DNA of 64,000 nt from Kaistella pullorum (GTDB taxonomy: Bacteria; Bacteroidota; Bacteroidia; Flavobacteriales; Weeksellaceae): NCBI RefSeq assembly GCF_014837035.1, contig NZ_JACSPS010000002.1, forward strand, positions 372,001-436,000. The letters are read 5' to 3'. Position numbers and translations under genes: made by a program. Shown piece by piece: positions 61,447 through 64,000 of the stretch. The notes below the pieces were generated by a model. It made no database searches. It was not told the origin of the DNA and saw only the letters and a program-made list of their open reading frames with translations. Within the stretch, counting starts at the first letter, position 1. Each line of letters starts with the position of its first letter.

Positions 61447-63984
61447 TTATTTCACATTTAAATCCACATTATTGAGCCTAAGTGAATTTAAAATGACCGA
61501 GACTGAACTTAAACTCATAGCCGCTGCAGCGATCATCGGACTTAGCAAAATTCCAAAGAAAGGGTAGAGGAGACCAGCCGCCACCGGAATACCAAGTGTG
61601 TTATAAATGAAGGCGAAAAACAGATTCTGCCGGATGTTTTTTACAAGATTTTCACTTAGGATCCGGGCTTTTGCCACGCCGGTGAGATCACCTTTCAGTA
61701 AAGTAATTTCTGAGCTTTCAATTGCCACATCTGTTCCCGTTCCCATCGCGATACCTACGTTTGCCTGTGCGAGGGCTGGAGCATCATTGATTCCGTCACC
61801 CGCCATCGCGACTATTTTTCCGGACTCCTGCAGGGATTTTATCCTTTCAAGTTTATCCTGCGGAAGCTGGGATGCATAAAACTTTTCAATACCGAGTTCT
61901 GCAGCGACGGCGGCAGCGGTCTGCTCGTTGTCACCGGTCATCATGATGACCTCTATGTTGTGCTTCCGCAGATACTTCAGTGCTTCTTTTGAGGTAGATT
62001 TTATCTTGTCGGAAAAACTTAAGAATCCGTAAACTTCGGTACCTTTCGTCAGGTAAGAAACGGTTTTGGCGTCCATCTGCATTTCCGTCACACGCTCGCG
62101 CACAGCCGCAGGAATTTCGATGTCAAACTGTTTAAGGAGTGCTTCATTACCGAGCAGAATTCGGTCCTGACCGATTATGCCTTTTATGCCTTTCCCTGAA
62201 ATATTCTCAAAACCTTCAACTTTCGCAAACGTAAGGTTCTGCTTTGCAAATTCGGTTAAAACTGCATTTGCGAGCGGATGTTCAGAGTTTTGATTTAATG
62301 CGGCTGCCAAATGTAACACACTTTGCTGATCACCTGACGTTGAATAAATATGATCAAGGCTCGGTTTTCCTTCGGTAAGTGTGCCGGTTTTATCGGTTAT
62401 AAGAATTTCTACTTTGTTCATCTGTTCCAGCGCCTCGGCATTTTTAATCAGAATCCCATTTCTGGCACCTTTACCGATTCCAACCATCAAACTCATCGGT
62501 GTAGCCAGACCCAGGGCACACGGACACGCGACGATAAGCACAGCGACAGAGTTTACTAGCGCTTTGATCAGCCTGTCTTCGCCGCCAAAAATGAACCAGG
62601 CAATGAATGTTAGAACTGCCACCGCGATCACGGTCGGGACGAATATCCGCGAAACTTTATCCACAAGCGTCTGAATTGGTGCACGGCTTCGGCTTGCATC
62701 CTGCACCATCCTGATGATGTGCGCAAGCAAAGTCTCATCGCCTACCTTTTCGGCAGTCATCAGGAAAACGCTGTTTCCGTTAATAGTTCCCGAAGTCACT
62801 TTGTCTCCGGATTTTTTCTCTACCGGAATCGGTTCACCAGTGATCATACTTTCATCGATACTCGAACTGCCGTCTGTAACCTTACCATCAACAGGTACTT
62901 TTTCGCCCGGCTTTACGCGAAGTATATCGCCGACCCTGATTTCTGAAAGCGGAACTTTCTTTTCAGTGCCATTCACCATTAAATTAGCTTCATCGGGCGA
63001 AAGATTCATCAGTTCCTTGATTGCATTTCCTGTTCGTCGGTGTGCTGCGGCGTCCATTAGCTGGCCTAAAATAACCAGCGTAAGAATTACGCAGACGGCT
63101 TCAAAATAGAGTGGTGCGCCTCCGCCATGACCCATCTCAGGAGGGAAAATGTTCGGGAAAAGCAGCGCGATAAGGCTGAATAGAAACGCTGCACATACAC
63201 CCAACGCAATCAAACTGAACATATTCAGGTTCCAGGTCCTGAATGAATTCAAGCCGCGTTTTATAAGGAACCAGCCGGCATAAAAAAGTACGGGCAGCGA
63301 GAGAACTAATTCTATAAATCCGCGGACTTTTGGATCCAGTTGCAGATCAATGATCATTCCGCCCATTGAAAGAAGGAAAACCGGCAACGTGAAGGCAAGA
63401 GCAATGAAGAATTTACGTTTTAACAACTGATAAGTTCCGTCATCTTCGGCTTCACCTTTCGCCGGAATCTGCACCAGATCCATTCCGCAGACCGGGCAGC
63501 CGACATTTGAATCATAAACCCTGTCACCCTCGCAATACATCGGGCAATAGAACTTACCGGCGTTCTTGTCAGAATTTATTATTGGTTTAAGAACATCTGC
63601 AGGAGCATGAGCATGAGAATGTGAATTGGTCTGAGAGGCTGCTTTGAGGAGTTCCTCGTCAATCTTTTCCAAATGCATGTGGCAGACGGGGCAGCCAATA
63701 TCTGAATCATAGGTTTTGTCACCTTCACAGAACATCGGACAAAAATATTCGCCCAGTTTATCATTAAAACTTTCCGGAAGATTGGTTTTGGAGAAAGTGA
63801 CCGGCTTGTTTTGGTAATCTGCACGTTCCTCGATCGGGACCAGAAACATATTGCAGACCGGGCAGCGTTTTCCGGGTGTGAAATATACTTTTTCTCCTTC
63901 ACATTCCATCGGGCAGTAGTAAACGGAGCTTGGTGAAATACGTTCAGAAGGTGGCGTGTGATTATGATGATTGTGGTTTTTCAT
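61447..63984 (-). CDS. Copper-type P1B-ATPase with three N-terminal metal-binding modules
   Basis: The 845-residue heavy-metal exporter has three Cys-rich modules at C24-x3-C28 ... C41-x2-C44, C82-x3-C86 ... C98-x2-C101 and C147-x3-C151 ... C163-x2-C166 (heavy-metal-binding/YHS-like HMBD repeats), the second and third separated by a His-rich linker. The ATPase core has the ion-binding C487-P-C489 (A-C-P-C-A-L-G), D531 in D-K-T-G-T-L-T, H-P in S-E-H-P-L-A and [12 protein letters not shown] points to Cu(I)/Ag(I). It is 845 residues, with its ATG at 63984; the promoter is outside the window. Confidence 0.94.
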   Translation of the reverse strand: MKNHNHHNHTPPSERISPSSVYYCPMECEGEKVYFTPGKRCPVCNMFLVPIEERADYQNKPVTFSKTNLPESFNDKLGEYFCPMFCEGDKTYDSDIGCPVCHMHLEKIDEELLKAASQTNSHSHAHAPADVLKPIINSDKNAGKFYCPMYCEGDRVYDSNVGCPVCGMDLVQIPAKGEAEDDGTYQLLKRKFFIALAFTLPVFLLSMGGMIIDLQLDPKVRGFIELVLSLPVLFYAGWFLIKRGLNSFRTWNLNMFSLIALGVCAAFLFSLIALLFPNIFPPEMGHGGGAPLYFEAVCVILTLVILGQLMDAAAHRRTGNAIKELMNLSPDEANLMVNGTEKKVPLSEIRVGDILRVKPGEKVPVDGKVTDGSSSIDESMITGEPIPVEKKSGDKVTSGTINGNSVFLMTAEKVGDETLLAHIIRMVQDASRSRAPIQTLVDKVSRIFVPTVIAVAVLTFIAWFIFGGEDRLIKALVNSVAVLIVACPCALGLATPMSLMVGIGKGARNGILIKNAEALEQMNKVEILITDKTGTLTEGKPSLDHIYSTSGDQQSVLHLAAALNQNSEHPLANAVLTEFAKQNLTFAKVEGFENISGKGIKGIIGQDRILLGNEALLKQFDIEIPAAVRERVTEMQMDAKTVSYLTKGTEVYGFLSFSDKIKSTSKEALKYLRKHNIEVIMMTGDNEQTAAAVAAELGIEKFYASQLPQDKLERIKSLQESGKIVAMAGDGINDAPALAQANVGIAMGTGTDVAIESSEITLLKGDLTGVAKARILSENLVKNIRQNLFFAFIYNTLGIPVAAGLLYPFFGILLSPMIAAAAMSLSSVSVILNSLRLNNVDLNVK

Positions 63985-64000
63985 AGAATCTTTTTTTCAA

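Noticed and set aside
1-64000. tRNA, rRNA, transposases and integrases
   Set aside because: None was recognised in reading either strand; this was a visual search, so a small RNA gene could still be missed.

Overview
The window looks like chromosome of a Flavobacteriia bacterium, most likely from the Chryseobacterium/Kaistella group (Weeksellaceae). Three things point there. Many starts are preceded by the Bacteroidetes -7 promoter element TAnnTTTG and there are few Shine-Dalgarno sites. A secreted nuclease ends in a type IX secretion sorting domain. The gene content (DUF4286, DUF6526, DUF4142, paired S9 peptidases, serC-serA-DUF1015 with a ferredoxin, McrBC, LigD/Ku with topoisomerase IB) is typical of that group. 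This is inference from protein patterns; no rRNA or tRNA gene was seen.

Layout. 0-14 kb: partial DUF305 protein, dihydrolipoyl dehydrogenase, an S9 peptidase, undecaprenol-kinase-type DgkA, a minus-strand serine operon (serC, serA, DUF1015), a ferredoxin, exonuclease VII (xseA/xseB), a FAD/Rieske oxidoreductase with a tiny tail-fibre-like gene on its 3' end, PncC and an acyl-CoA reductase. 14-20.5 kb: gyrA, a TPR protein and an Xaa-Pro aminopeptidase. 20.5-24 kb: a minus-strand unit of MFS transporter, M20 amidohydrolase and, unexpectedly, one contractile-tail tube protein (T4 gp19 family), behind a decayed MFS paralogue. 24.2-36 kb: mnmE, then an accessory-looking stretch (McrBC restriction, ADP-ribosylglycohydrolase, an unrecognised Cys-knuckle protein, a VWA protein, an SDR, DUF1810, an ATP-grasp protein and an orphan MnmA C-terminal domain).

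36-48 kb: T9SS-secreted endonuclease I, DUF4142 lipoprotein, DedA, an acidic protein, then a DNA-repair and stress block on the minus strand (topoisomerase IB, SDR, a 54-residue lipoprotein, DUF6526, LigD, Ku) divergent from exonuclease III. 48-64 kb: M28 and S9 peptidases, a deoxyinosine-type DNA glycosylase, queA, rlmN, a DUF1275 membrane protein, polyprenyl diphosphate synthase, DUF72, a DJ-1/PfpI protein and a copper-type P1B ATPase with three N-terminal metal-binding modules.

The genes suggest an aerobic, protein-degrading bacterium (two S9 peptidases, M28, M20 and M24 enzymes) with substantial DNA repair (NHEJ, ExoIII, ExoVII, DNA glycosylase) and metal/oxidative-stress handling. The points most worth follow-up are the lone tail tube gene inside a metabolic operon, the orphan MnmA C-terminal protein, DUF1015 in a serine operon lacking serB, and the unknown Cys-knuckle protein between ADP-ribosylglycohydrolase and VWA genes near McrBC. 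No complete novel system can be proven from sequence alone.
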